Below, piece by piece: positions 45,138 through 53,101 of a stretch of 64,000 bases of DNA. This DNA comes from an uncultured Eubacteriales bacterium. GTDB lineage: Bacteria > Bacillota > Clostridia > Oscillospirales > CAG-272. Within the stretch, counting starts at the first letter, position 1. Each line of letters begins with the position of its first letter. The notes under the pieces were generated by a model, which was not told the origin of the DNA, made no database searches, and saw only the letters and a program-made list of their open reading frames with translations. Both the position numbers and the translations under genes were made by a program. The stretch covers positions 1 through 64,000 of the forward strand of contig CAJKPX010000007.1 of the NCBI GenBank assembly GCA_905201895.1, written 5' to 3'.

Positions 45138-45365
45138 TCATTCCTCCTTTATGTCATATACTCTGTCAAGTGATACTTTCATCACTTTGCCGTTCGATTG
45201 AACAAAGGCATAATCGTTGAAAAGCCCCGATACAATCTCTATGAGTTGGTATCTTTTGGTTTTATAACCGCACTTTGAACAATCGGGGTGCTGATTGTAA
45301 TAGTCCGTTGTGTCCGCACACATCTTACACTCTCCGTATGATGGTTTAACTTTGCAAGTTCTCAT
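45138..45365 (-). CDS. 75-aa cysteine-rich protein
   Basis: CKMCADTT and CSKCGYKTKRYQ form a two-knuckle zinc motif in the first half; a beta domain follows (YAFVQSNGKVMKVSLDRVYDI). ATG overlaps the upstream stop and is preceded by the repeated AAAGGCGGTGCGGA module. Confidence 0.6.
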   Translation of the reverse strand: MRTCKVKPSYGECKMCADTTDYYNQHPDCSKCGYKTKRYQLIEIVSGLFNDYAFVQSNGKVMKVSLDRVYDIKEE

Positions 45366-45580
45366 TCCGCACCGCCTTTCTCAAAAACAACAGTAAACCT
45401 ATCAGCGGGGCAAAAAGCACAATTTCCGCAATCATCAATCAAAATCAAACTGCCATCTTCTGTTATTGCAAATGTGTCTATGTCGCAGTATATAAGATGC
45501 TTCGCCCAATCTTCCGTCAATGCAATTTTCTCGCAATCGGGTTCTTTGCCTGTTTTGTTATCAATCACAGTAAAGCTCAT
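45362..45580 (-). CDS. 72-aa phage protein with KGGAE tail
   Basis: A short beta-rich protein (FTVIDNKTGKEPDCEKIALT; DDCGNCAFCPADRFTVVF) with a CxxC near 53. It ends KGGAE, whose codons act as the ribosome binding site of the next gene. Confidence 0.55.
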   Translation of the reverse strand: MSFTVIDNKTGKEPDCEKIALTEDWAKHLIYCDIDTFAITEDGSLILIDDCGNCAFCPADRFTVVFEKGGAE

Positions 45581-45768
45581 TCCGCACCGCCTTTCATTTC
45601 TGAAAGCATTTGTTTTTCAACAGTTTCTGCAATTTCTCGGGCTAACTTCAAGGCGCATTTACGGCATAAGCAAATAGCGGTATTTTGGTATGTTTTCTTG
45701 AACATCTTTTTTTCTTTGACCGCAAAACCGCAATCGCAACAAAGCATATAATTTCCTCGTTGTTTCAT
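45577..45768 (-). CDS. 63-aa zinc-finger-like protein with KGGAE tail
   Basis: Start ATG at 45768 overlapping the upstream stop (ATGA). CCDCG near 10 and CLCRKC near 34 make a two-knuckle site, followed by a helix and MKGGAE. Coupled on both sides. Confidence 0.6.
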   Translation of the reverse strand: MKQRGNYMLCCDCGFAVKEKKMFKKTYQNTAICLCRKCALKLAREIAETVEKQMLSEMKGGAE

Positions 45769-46055
45769 TCCGCACCGCCTTTCATCTTCGGTGGTTCGGG
45801 AATAGACATCCAATGGGTGATAGTTCCTTCGCCGAAACCGTCAATCTTGTTATAATAAAGAATGCACACCAAACTTTGACCTTCGATATTACAATGTGTT
45901 AAATATCTTCCGTTCCGTTCAGGCAACCTCTCCTCAACGCTGATCCACTTGTTGCTTGGAATCGAGCCGGATCGGCGCATTGCAAGCTCGCACATAGAAC
46001 ACATATCCTCCCTTTTGCAAGATAGGCACGGATTAAATGCAATTATATTTCCCAT
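45765..46055 (-). CDS. DUF551 family protein
   Basis: 96 aa. The N-terminal 35 residues carry CLSCKREDMCSMC, a small zinc knuckle. Residues about 37-90 are a DUF551 domain: WISVEERLPERNGRYL ... ITHWMSIPEPP. DUF551 is common in phage early regions and has no known activity. Ends KMKGGAE. Confidence 0.82.
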   Translation of the reverse strand: MGNIIAFNPCLSCKREDMCSMCELAMRRSGSIPSNKWISVEERLPERNGRYLTHCNIEGQSLVCILYYNKIDGFGEGTITHWMSIPEPPKMKGGAE

Positions 46056-46174
46056 TACTCCGAACCGCCTTTCATCTGCTCTTTGAGTTCCTTGACAATA
46101 TTCTCAAATAATTCTTTAGTGTAAGTAAGGTATTTCCATTCCACATATAACTCCATCGCATTTTCGTATATCAT
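46055..46174 (-). CDS. 39-aa helical micro-protein with KGGSE tail
   Basis: Start ATG at 46174 overlapping a TAA (TAATG). One amphipathic helix (YVEWKYLTYTKELFENIVKEL) and the C-terminus MKGGSE. Too short for family assignment. Confidence 0.5.
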   Translation of the reverse strand: MIYENAMELYVEWKYLTYTKELFENIVKELKEQMKGGSE

Positions 46175-46500
46175 TACTCCGCTCCTTTCATTTTTGCTCC
46201 GCAGTTGGGGCAGAATTTGTATCCGTATGGTCGAACGTCTTTGTAAAAGTAACCGCATCCTTTCACCTTACAAATATGCGAATAAAAATTAAACGTATCT
46301 GCGCCGGCATTGCAGAGCGTCGTTTCCCACTCTCCCTCGACTTGCTTGCGGTAGCCATCGTCAAACAACTCTCTTGCCATGCCCTCGGAATTTACACCAA
46401 TAAAACCTCCGTTGATAATATCCACCACACTGTTGTGCATTATGGCTTCGCCTATGTCTTTATCCATCTCCTCGATGGCTTGCTTTTCATTCTCTTTCAT
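46174..46500 (-). CDS. 108-aa protein with C-terminal zinc ribbon
   Basis: Helical acidic N-terminal half; the C-terminus has CKVKGCGYFY and FCPNCGAKM, a four-Cys zinc ribbon of a type frequent in phage proteins. Start has GAAAGGAG. Ends MKGAE. Confidence 0.65.
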   Translation of the reverse strand: MKENEKQAIEEMDKDIGEAIMHNSVVDIINGGFIGVNSEGMARELFDDGYRKQVEGEWETTLCNAGADTFNFYSHICKVKGCGYFYKDVRPYGYKFCPNCGAKMKGAE

Positions 46501-46512
46501 CGTTTGCTCCTT

Positions 46513-46812
46513 TCATTTCCACTCTTTCATAGAGTCCATAATCGCCTGGTAATTCTCTCGCACCTCTCTTGGAGTCATTTTTCTGACTTCTTCGGGAGAG
46601 AAATGCTTCTTGCTTTCCCCGTTCACCAGCACAACCATCACGTTGTCACAAGCAATGACGCGCTTTACGTGCATTCGGTTGATCGGATCGTCACGCTTGA
46701 TCCCTCTGACTGTGCCTTCGTATAGGCGCATTCTGTTTATGCGCCGGTTTTCATCTTCAATGATGATCTCTTCGTCCCTATCCATCGCGTGGATAAGCTG
46801 TGATACTCTCAT
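46513..46812 (-). CDS. Hypothetical early phage protein
   Basis: 99 aa, basic, with a small beta domain (IIIEDENRRINRMRLYEG; NVMVVLVNGE). ATG overlaps the stop of the AP2 gene. No family recognised. Confidence 0.5.
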   Translation of the reverse strand: MRVSQLIHAMDRDEEIIIEDENRRINRMRLYEGTVRGIKRDDPINRMHVKRVIACDNVMVVLVNGESKKHFSPEEVRKMTPREVRENYQAIMDSMKEWK

Positions 46813-47276
46813 AACTTGCTCCTTTCCTTATCCCTCTTGGCTTCAATCAGCGGCAAAAAGTATTTCTTTTCGGCATCCTCGCGGGCTTGAATCGCCTCGC
46901 GAATATCGTGATAGCTGCCGAGGTATATGCATTTCTTTTGAACGTAGATAATAGCCTTCCAAACGCCTTTGTGCTTCTCCCAATACACGCCTTTGTGACC
47001 GCTTTTATTATTTTTTTGCGGATTTTGTCTTTCGATGATTTGAAAGTTTGTGCGAAACGCAGCGTTGGTCTCGATCCGCTCTTTTGAGTTTTCGACAATG
47101 ATGTCCAGCGCACGCTCGCGCCGAAGGCATCCGCAGCTTTTCGACCTGCCGCATCTGATGGAACCGGCTTTGACGTTCCGCACGGTGCCGCAATCGCAAC
47201 GGCACTCGTAGTAGAGAAACCGCCCCTTGCGAAACTCGCCCAGGATCGTCCACCTTCCTGCCTTTTGACCGATCAT
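46809..47276 (-). CDS. AP2-domain DNA-binding protein
   Basis: 155 aa from the ATG at 47276 (overlapping the upstream stop), a better start than the longer frame. Residues 1-45 are a zinc-ribbon-like element (GRWTILGEF, CRCDCG, SCGCLRRE). The C-terminal half is an AP2/ERF domain (NKSGHKGVYWEKHKGVW, IYLGSYHDIREAIQA) as found in phage homing endonuclease-type proteins. No HNH catalytic motif is seen, so it is probably DNA-binding only. Confidence 0.78.
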   Translation of the reverse strand: MIGQKAGRWTILGEFRKGRFLYYECRCDCGTVRNVKAGSIRCGRSKSCGCLRRERALDIIVENSKERIETNAAFRTNFQIIERQNPQKNNKSGHKGVYWEKHKGVWKAIIYVQKKCIYLGSYHDIREAIQAREDAEKKYFLPLIEAKRDKERSKL

Positions 47277-47389
47277 TGTTTCCATTTCCGATTCTTCAAT
47301 GCCAGAAGGGAGTCCCTTTTCGGATAGCAAACCTTCGGGCAGTTTCCTTTCTTCCTGCATTTTGCGCAGGGATTTTGTGGTTGGCTCAT
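47273..47389 (-). CDS. 38-aa cysteine-rich protein
   Basis: Start ATG at 47389 after TTTTAGGAGGAAG. CAKCRKKGNCPKVC (positions 8-21) is a compact four-Cys site, typical of small phage zinc peptides. Its stop overlaps the AP2 gene start. Confidence 0.65.
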   Translation of the reverse strand: MSQPQNPCAKCRKKGNCPKVCYPKRDSLLALKNRKWKQ

Positions 47390-47397
47390 GCTTCCTC

Positions 47398-48413
47398 CTA
47401 AAACTTCATTTTCAACTGCAAGGGCGTGTCTGCAAGGTAGCCCCACTTCCATGGATCTTCTGGCGAGATCAAACCTTCATCCTCCATGGCAAACCGCGCG
47501 TCAAAGTCGTGTACGGTTCTTCCGTCCGGCTTGAACGATACGGGGCTATCCAAATCCCACTTGAGAAGCAACGCCCACAGATCGGGGTAATTCTTTCGCA
47601 GCAGACGCAACTGACCAACGCTTTGATTATGACAAAACCAGCAGCCGTCTCGCGTTGCCGTGGTGTAAACGGGAGATAGCAGGTTTTGATAGCCCGAAAT
47701 CAGACCACACAAATCCTCATCCCATCCGATCTCCACCAAAGGAAGGACAATGTTCGGCCTGCCGATATGCTTTGCAATGCGCTTCGTCTCGTCCGCCGCA
47801 ATGCCGAGATACTGAATGATATTTATTTTGCGCCCCTCATTCTTGGGGCTTTCGGAAAAGATGTTTTGCATCTTCAACCTGCTTTGACACCAATTGCCCG
47901 CTCGAAATGGGAATCCGTACATCGTCCCATTCCTTTTTCCGCTCGAAAATAGACTGTAGAATATATCTTCGTATGTCAACTTTCTCGAATTTGAGCTTCT
48001 TGCACCAAGATCCTTTAACGCATGGGAATCCTTTGAGGTTTCCGACCCACCTACCTCCCGAAACCGTTCGGTAGAACATGGATTCGTAGCATTCACGCCG
48101 CACTTTGTGCTCTCTCTCTCTCTACTTGAACATTTTGTGAAGTCTTCTGCGTGGCGCAGATATGCTCAACCTCGATGCCGTAAAGCTCCTTGATGGTCTG
48201 ATCGGCTTCTTTCTTCCACTCCCACATCGGTGGCAGATCGGCAGGAATATCCTGCGTTGCCCAGACATCCGATGTCACTATGCGGTGCAAAGGCAAGCCA
48301 AGCAGCTTGATCGCTCGGAGCATTGCAAGGCTATCCTTGCCGTGCGAAATGCAAGCCACACAAATCGTGTTTGGATCGTAAAGAGTGTCATAAATCTCTT
48401 GTACCCAAGCCAT
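47398..48413 (-). pseudogene. Frameshifted PAPS-reductase-like (adenine nucleotide alpha hydrolase) gene
   Basis: Three frames together make one protein. From 48413 (AAAGGAGAAATGGA upstream): SHGKDSLAMLRAIK (PP-loop), VTSDVWATQDIP, GIEVEHICA. From about 48110 the next frame continues RRECYESMFYR, GFPCVKGSWCKKLKFE. From about 47985 the third frame gives LTYEDIFYSLF, YGFPFRAGNWCQSRLKM, then DGCWFCHNQS and LRKNYPDLW, typical of the family end. Each junction needs the same +1 correction. The first junction lies at a (TC)6T tract (48111-48123), so loss of one dinucleotide would explain it. Inactive unless phase-switched or mis-sequenced. Such proteins in phages are linked to sulfur or nucleic-acid chemistry. 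Confidence 0.75.
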
Positions 48414-48456
48414 TCCATTTCTCCTTTTTTGTTATTGCAGTTCTCGCAGGTTGAGG

Positions 48457-49119
48457 TCATTTTTCCACATTTGATTCCGATAGAGGTTTTCCGCTCTCCA
48501 CGATGACCAGCTTGAAATCTCCCGATTGATAGATCACCTTCCCGATGTTATCCTTGAAGGTCGCGTTTTCGGAAAGAATCAAAGAAGATTGCTTTTTCCA
48601 ATCAGAATAAAGAGAATTGAAAATAATCGCAGAGCCCCAAGCCTTCACGGATGCAGAGTCCCAAGCCTTCACGGATGCAGAGCCCCAAGCCTTCACGGAT
48701 GCAGAGTCCCAAGCCTCCACGGATGCAGAGCCCCAAGCCTCCACGGATGCAGAGCCACTTATTTCAACGTCCTTGCAATCCTTGATGTAGTATTTCGTGC
48801 CGGTTTTCAGTCTCAATCCGTTTACGCCAACAAAGATATGAGACTTTGCCCATTCCTTCACCGCCTCAACTGCCATCGGCTTGTATTCCTCGTCGGAATA
48901 CCATTCCGGACGAATATCCTGATCGACACATAGATTCCACGTGTCAATATCAGAGAAAGGGTCTCCGTACTCCGGAGAAAGCTCAAGCCGAACAAACTTT
49001 TTTGAAGCACCGAGATAATCATCCTCGATCCCCAGCTCCTTCAACATATCCGAGTGGCTATCTGCATCAGCCATATAAATACGCCCCTTCAGAGCGATCA
49101 TAGATTTCAATTTACACAT
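48457..49119 (-). CDS. Octapeptide-repeat phage protein
   Basis: 220 aa, ATG at 49119 after GGAGGATTTG. Residues 1-118 form an N-terminal domain (MADADSHSDMLKELGIEDD; DTWNLCVDQDIRPEWYSD). Residues about 120-162 consist of five tandem 8-aa units of the form SASV(E/K)AW(G/D), encoded by 24-bp DNA repeats at 48630-48756. A C-terminal domain follows. The units would stack as a small beta-solenoid. Function unknown; repeat number is likely variable between related phages. Confidence 0.6.
   Translation of the reverse strand: MCKLKSMIALKGRIYMADADSHSDMLKELGIEDDYLGASKKFVRLELSPEYGDPFSDIDTWNLCVDQDIRPEWYSDEEYKPMAVEAVKEWAKSHIFVGVNGLRLKTGTKYYIKDCKDVEISGSASVEAWGSASVEAWDSASVKAWGSASVKAWDSASVKAWGSAIIFNSLYSDWKKQSSLILSENATFKDNIGKVIYQSGDFKLVIVESGKPLSESNVEK
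48630..48756. repeat. Five 24-bp coding tandem repeats
   Basis: The unit GCCTTCACGGATGCAGAGYC plus CCAA recurs with only T/C and C/T changes; all lie in frame inside the octapeptide-repeat gene. Length divisible by 24 keeps the frame after expansion or loss. Confidence 0.9.
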
Positions 49120-49136
49120 TTTTCAAATCCTCCATA

Positions 49137-49862
49137 TCAATAATCAATATTGCGCACCCATGCATCTGCTGCCGATCTCCAATCCGGCAAGCAATCCCAA
49201 CCGCGATTATCATTGTATCGCGCCCACTTGAATGCCTCTTTGCCTGCGCGATCCTCTCCGATTTTATCGGAGAAGTATTCTACAATATCGAGATCGGATG
49301 GCTTCACATGAGCGCCATCTGTTGTTGTAGTAAAAGACTCTTTTTTACTTTTATTTACTTTACTTTTACTTTGTGTACCAAATTCCGTATTAACCTCGGT
49401 TTCTTCCTTATTAACCTCGGTTTCTTCTGAATTAACCTTATTTTTAGCAATAACAAGGTCGACGTCCACCAAACAATGCACGTCCATGTCTATCTTCCGT
49501 TTTGCCTTGTATGCGCTCAACACATACTGCTCTTGGAGTGCTACGCCGGAAATAATACCTCGTTCGAACAATCCTTCTGCGAGGATTCCTCGTCCTACTA
49601 AATAGTTTATTGTCTCGGCTACGCCGGTCGCGGTGGCACGTAATTGTGCGCAAGCTATCTCCTCGGCAATGTCCATAGAAAGCTCCTCCAAGTCATCGAA
49701 TTGGTAGTAATAGCCGTTCTTATAGACTCTGCACAACAGGTTCAGATATGTCAGTACGCCAATCGTGCCGTGCGCCCTCCGTAAGTTTTTGATTTTTTTA
49801 TTCGTGAAGAAATCGGTGTCAAGTGGGAAGTAATCGAGTCCTGCCTTGAGCGGTCTCGGCAT
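49137..49862 (-). CDS. DUF4373/DnaD-like replication protein
   Basis: 241 aa from the ATG at 49862 (AAGGAGG upstream). Residues about 1-95 match the Lin1244/Lin1753-type N-terminal domain (KAGLDYFPLDTDFFTNKKI; GVLTYLNLLCRVYKNGYYY). A Lys/Glu/Val repeat linker (NSEETEVNKEETEVN) follows, then a C-terminal DnaD-like tail (FKWARYNDNRGWDCLPDWRSAADAW). Proteins of this layout act as phage replication initiators or helicase loaders. The linker repeats look expandable. Confidence 0.75.
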   Translation of the reverse strand: MPRPLKAGLDYFPLDTDFFTNKKIKNLRRAHGTIGVLTYLNLLCRVYKNGYYYQFDDLEELSMDIAEEIACAQLRATATGVAETINYLVGRGILAEGLFERGIISGVALQEQYVLSAYKAKRKIDMDVHCLVDVDLVIAKNKVNSEETEVNKEETEVNTEFGTQSKSKVNKSKKESFTTTTDGAHVKPSDLDIVEYFSDKIGEDRAGKEAFKWARYNDNRGWDCLPDWRSAADAWVRNIDY

Positions 49863-49864
49863 TA

Positions 49865-50278
49865 CTAAACCTCCTTGATGATGATGTTGTGAATATGAAG
49901 CATGAGCTTCTTTTTGATTCGATATGCTTCCGTACGTGTGGCAGGGGATTTGGTGTCCTCCACGATCGTTCTGCCGTATTTGTCGGTGTACACGAAGTCG
50001 GCATAGTATGCGCACTCCTTTTCAAGGAGTTTTCCCTTTGTGATGCCGCCGCGAACGCCTCTGATATCGGGCTCTCGTTGGGTTGGAATCAAGACGAATT
50101 TAACTTGCCTTTGCAGGTCGGAGATTTGCCCTGCCTTTTGGAGCAGGGCAAGCTCCGCATATCTCTGCGCTTCGTGCATGGAGTCAAACGTGATGCCGTC
50201 TACAGTGGTCTTTCGTGCGTGATATTTTCCATCACGATTCCCAAAGGAAATACATGGAATAGTGTGTCTTCTCGCCAT
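49865..50278 (-). CDS. DUF1064 nuclease-like protein, intact copy
   Basis: 137 aa from the ATG at 50278 (GGAGGG upstream). The family layout is complete: KYHARKTTVDGITFDS, then MHEAQRYAEL with the conserved Glu, a basic strand, YADFVY with the Asp, and VEDTKSPAT with Glu/Asp-x-Lys. These correspond to a PD-(D/E)xK fold resembling TnsA/Holliday-type nucleases. Its last codons KEV (AAGGAGGTT) supply the ribosome binding site of the replication gene. A paralogue lies at 55341-55733. Confidence 0.8.
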   Translation of the reverse strand: MARRHTIPCISFGNRDGKYHARKTTVDGITFDSMHEAQRYAELALLQKAGQISDLQRQVKFVLIPTQREPDIRGVRGGITKGKLLEKECAYYADFVYTDKYGRTIVEDTKSPATRTEAYRIKKKLMLHIHNIIIKEV

Positions 50279-50444
50279 ATCTGTTGACTCCCTCCACAAG
50301 CTCTCCGTGGATGTCATATCCCATTCTGCGGAGATCCGCGATGCGGCTTGCGAGCCGCATGATTCCGTATTCGGACATTGCGATCACCGGTGTGATGCCG
50401 CCCTGCTCCCTGAGATGCCGAAGCACCTTCTGATTCTGTGTCAT
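50232..50444 (-). CDS. Small HTH phage protein
   Basis: 70 aa, MTQNQKVLRHLREQGGITPV then SEYGIMRLASRIADLRRMGYDI and a small beta wing (GEKTHYSMYFL). A winged-helix DNA-binding protein of a type common in phage early operons. It overlaps the DUF1064 gene by 47 bp. Confidence 0.7.
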   Translation of the reverse strand: MTQNQKVLRHLREQGGITPVIAMSEYGIMRLASRIADLRRMGYDIHGELVEGVNRYGEKTHYSMYFLWES

Positions 50445-50453
50445 GCCGTCCTC

Positions 50454-50579
50454 CTATTCCTTGTAATACACAAATATGGTGTTCGTGGTCTTTCCGTCTT
50501 TCCGTTCCTTGCCGATACGGACCGTGTACCCAAATTTGAAGAGGAGGGATGCGAGAGCTAAACGGTCCGTATCATTCAC
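50454..50579 (-). CDS. 41-aa micro-protein with GTG start
   Basis: The frame begins after a stop and the only good start is GTG at 50579 behind AGAGGG. Beta-hairpin-like end (TNTIFVYYKE). It fills the gap between the HTH and SSB-like genes. Confidence 0.5.
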   Translation of the reverse strand: MNDTDRLALASLLFKFGYTVRIGKERKDGKTTNTIFVYYKE

Positions 50580-50617
50580 CTTGGCATCCCTCTGCGCCGT
50601 AATCTTGCGCTATTCCA

Positions 50618-51268
50618 TCAGAAGGGCAGACCATCATCGGTGGGAAGCGGTACAAAGTTTGCAGGCTGTTGCGGATAAATAGACGGTGCCGGTGTTTGAT
50701 GCATAGGCGCGGTATAGGGGAGAATGGTCGCGGCGTGCTGATCTCTGTTCAGCATCTTGGGCTTCGGAATCGTAAATTCTCCCGACGCAACCTTATGGCT
50801 GCTAATCATAACAAACGGCTTGACCGCCATTCCTTGACGTCCTTCGTAGTCGTATTCTTCTTCTCGGAAAATGATACCAACCAGCTTGCCTGCAAGAGTT
50901 CTTTCGTCAAAATTGAAATGATAGCCAGGATTGCTTTCCTCGATCGCAGTAATCGCGCCTTTGAAAAAACTCTTGATTCGCTCGTCTTTATCCGTTCCGT
51001 CATCGGCAGGAATCATCTGACGGATCACGCCCTTCCATTTCTTGTCGCTGTAAGTACTTTCTCTGTATTGATTTTCAAAGAATTCAGCATAATCTCCTTC
51101 GTAAATATCAAATGCAATAGAAAGCATTTCATATGTGGTTTGGTCTTGTCTCTGCTTCTGCTCAACCTTTGCTTGCTTAATTTTGCAGACGTAGCCTCCA
51201 GCAGGAAGGCTTTCTCCGCTTCCTACGGTTGCGGGCTTCACGTTGTTCCAGTTGTTAATAGGTCTCAT
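50618..51268 (-). CDS. SSB-like phage protein with DDGLPF tail
   Basis: 216 aa, beta-rich core (SGESLPAGGYVCKIKQAK; YEMLSIAFDIYEGDYAEFF) resembling DUF669/single-strand-binding family members. A Pro/Gln-rich linker leads to the C-terminal DDGLPF, the acidic tip by which SSBs recruit partners. It follows the Sak4-like ATPase, a pairing seen in many phages. Confidence 0.75.
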   Translation of the reverse strand: MRPINNWNNVKPATVGSGESLPAGGYVCKIKQAKVEQKQRQDQTTYEMLSIAFDIYEGDYAEFFENQYRESTYSDKKWKGVIRQMIPADDGTDKDERIKSFFKGAITAIEESNPGYHFNFDERTLAGKLVGIIFREEEYDYEGRQGMAVKPFVMISSHKVASGEFTIPKPKMLNRDQHAATILPYTAPMHQTPAPSIYPQQPANFVPLPTDDGLPF

Positions 51269-51280
51269 TTTGTTTTCTCC

Positions 51281-51910
51281 TTAAATTTCATAATATTCTC
51301 GGATCGTTTGATCCACATATTTCAAATCGTTTTCGATCTCCAAAGGGAACATTTCCATTGGAGACTTGCAGGTTGTGTATCCATCGCTTTGGGTGATGAA
51401 TTTGTGTGATTTTCCATCAGTGATTGTCATAAGGACAATCGAAAATAGCCCTTCAAGCGTTAGCTGATTGTCAAGCATCTTTCCGGCTGTTTTTGCCTTG
51501 GCTCTTCCATTATCGTCAATGTCCACGTGGTGAAGAAAATAAACGATAATATTGGGCGGCAAAACGTTTATCACATATTGAACAAGGTTATAAAAATTCA
51601 AAGCGCAATCCGTAAACTTCTGATAGCCCGATTCCTTGGCTTTTTTGAACATTTCAAAGCACATAAGGTATTGACTGTCATCAATCACAAAAGCGCGCCT
51701 CGTGGCATTTTTCGGCTCTTGCAGCCGTTGCGGATTCAAGGTTGCATAAATGGTTTCATAGCCTGCATGATCGATCACAGGCAGTTTTTTGCGAAACGGC
51801 AACGGCTTGGATGCAACGTTTAATACCCCGATCTCATTCGGTTCAAAATTGCGAAGGCTGGCAGATTTTCCACTTCCGGAAGCTCCTAAAATCATAACCG
51901 GAATTCCCAT
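51281..51910 (-). CDS. Sak4-like RecA-fold ATPase
   Basis: 209 aa from the ATG at 51910. P-loop GASGSGKS at 9-16, Walker B in RAFVIDDSQY, and a following sensor region (YFLHHVDIDDNGRAKAKTAG). The core-only RecA-like fold with an SSB partner points to a Sak4-type single-strand annealing recombinase that promotes phage recombination. An alternative is a generic AAA ATPase of phage metabolism. Confidence 0.78.
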   Translation of the reverse strand: MGIPVMILGASGSGKSASLRNFEPNEIGVLNVASKPLPFRKKLPVIDHAGYETIYATLNPQRLQEPKNATRRAFVIDDSQYLMCFEMFKKAKESGYQKFTDCALNFYNLVQYVINVLPPNIIVYFLHHVDIDDNGRAKAKTAGKMLDNQLTLEGLFSIVLMTITDGKSHKFITQSDGYTTCKSPMEMFPLEIENDLKYVDQTIREYYEI

Positions 51911-51920
51911 ATACTCCACC

Positions 51921-52448
51921 TCACTTCAATTGCAGATTCATGTTCTCCGCGAGGCGGCAGCCCTCGATGCTCTGCCCGCTCTGAAGAATCTTCTTGATGA
52001 CCACCTTGTTGGGGTCGGGTTGCTTGTAGGTGAGCAGATCGGGGTTGTATTCCTGCGCCCACTCCACAAAGGTGTCCTCGTCCGCGATCTCCACCTTTGT
52101 CGATTTTCGGAAGGAGAGCTTGTTTCGCGCGGTCTCCACTTTGGCGATCCCTGCCGCCTTCATCGAGGTCTCGATGTAAGCCTTGAGACGTTCTGCCTCG
52201 GCTTCCTTGCGCTTCTGCCGCTCCTTGAGTCGGTCTGCCTCTGCCTTGAGTGCCGCCGCCTCGTACATGATTTCCTTGTAGATGCAAGCGATGGAGTCGA
52301 CCTTCTCGTTCACCTCTCCCTCAAGGGCTTCCACGGTGTCCCAGAAGGCTTCTTCAGGCATATCCCCCGCCTCGATCATGTCGGCGTAGATGTCAATCTG
52401 CTCCGAAAAAAGTCGGTACTGTGCGGTGAGTTCAAACAAAGTGCTCAT
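51921..52448 (-). CDS. Gp157 family protein
   Basis: 175 aa from the ATG at 52448. The helical N-terminal part with long coiled coil (EGEVNEKVDSIACIYKEI, AEADRLKERQKRKEAEAERLKAYI) and the C-terminal KSTKVEIADEDTFVEW segment match the Siphovirus Gp157 family, known from Streptococcus thermophilus phages and often found beside recombination genes. Function is not established; a role in protection of phage DNA is speculated. Confidence 0.85.
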   Translation of the reverse strand: MSTLFELTAQYRLFSEQIDIYADMIEAGDMPEEAFWDTVEALEGEVNEKVDSIACIYKEIMYEAAALKAEADRLKERQKRKEAEAERLKAYIETSMKAAGIAKVETARNKLSFRKSTKVEIADEDTFVEWAQEYNPDLLTYKQPDPNKVVIKKILQSGQSIEGCRLAENMNLQLK

Positions 52449-52612
52449 GCCTCCGCACCTCCTTCCGCCGCCTCGGCAAAGAAGCAATCGAGGTGGACCG
52501 TTTGGTAGCCGTCCATGTAGCACGATTCCTCGCGCTCAACGCGCTCACCGCAGATGCGGCAGTTCTTGCGCACTCTCCTCGCCATGTCCATGATGGTCTG
52601 TGTTTCCTGCAT
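52445..52612 (-). CDS. 55-aa zinc-finger protein with GGAEA tail
   Basis: Start ATG at 52612; CRICGE near 18, C near 31, and HLDC near 42 make a C2HC-type site. It ends EGGAEA, whose codons (GGAGGTGCGGAGGC) form the ribosome binding site for the Gp157 gene; ATGA overlap. Confidence 0.7.
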   Translation of the reverse strand: MQETQTIMDMARRVRKNCRICGERVEREESCYMDGYQTVHLDCFFAEAAEGGAEA

Positions 52613-52630
52613 TTTCTTTCTCCTTTTATA

Positions 52631-53101
52631 TTAATTTTTTGGTAAACTATAATCACTTGCCCACATCCAAGCATATCCTGCGGATGTCTTTGTCTTGCCG
52701 TTGCAACAATCGCGGATGCTATCCGCTTTCTTGAGCCCCATTGCGATTGCCGCCTCCAACGCGCTTGGATAGGTGTTAAAATAGCGGAAGCCTTCTTTTC
52801 CAAGCTGAACAACCGCTTTTGAATTCGCGTTCGGCTTGTGTCCCTCGACCTCGCGGCGATGGCATGGGTAGGAGCAACATTCACCCCATGCGTATTCACG
52901 CCCTGCATAGCGGATGTAGTTCTTGCCGCATATTAAGCACTTTTTATCAAAAATTCCTATAGGAAAATGTTTAATATGGGTTGACAAACCCTCGTCCGTG
53001 GTGTATAATACGGATGAAAGGGTGTTTCCTGCCCCTTTCTCCTTGCCCTCAACCGTGTCATTGGTCTGCTCGGTTGAGGGTCTTTTTTCGTTACTTCCCA
53101 T
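52631..53101 (-). CDS. Zinc-finger/NUMOD-like protein
   Basis: 156 aa from the ATG at 53101. Central CLICGK and CCSYPCHRRE form a zinc motif (about 55-85). The C-terminal third resembles a NUMOD1-type DNA-binding repeat (FRYFNTYPSALEAAIAMG; CCNGKTKTSAGYAWMW), which usually accompanies homing endonucleases; no nuclease motif is present. Its first codons overlap the 44-aa gene. Confidence 0.6.
   Translation of the reverse strand: MGSNEKRPSTEQTNDTVEGKEKGAGNTLSSVLYTTDEGLSTHIKHFPIGIFDKKCLICGKNYIRYAGREYAWGECCSYPCHRREVEGHKPNANSKAVVQLGKEGFRYFNTYPSALEAAIAMGLKKADSIRDCCNGKTKTSAGYAWMWASDYSLPKN

Noticed and set aside
47837..48103. Separate 88-aa gene within the frameshifted region
   Set aside because: It starts at a GTG without a ribosome binding site and carries the middle motifs of the PAPS-reductase-like protein, so it is part of the broken gene.
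48630..48756. Tandem repeats as a possible CRISPR array
   Set aside because: Units are contiguous without unique spacers and are in frame in a protein.
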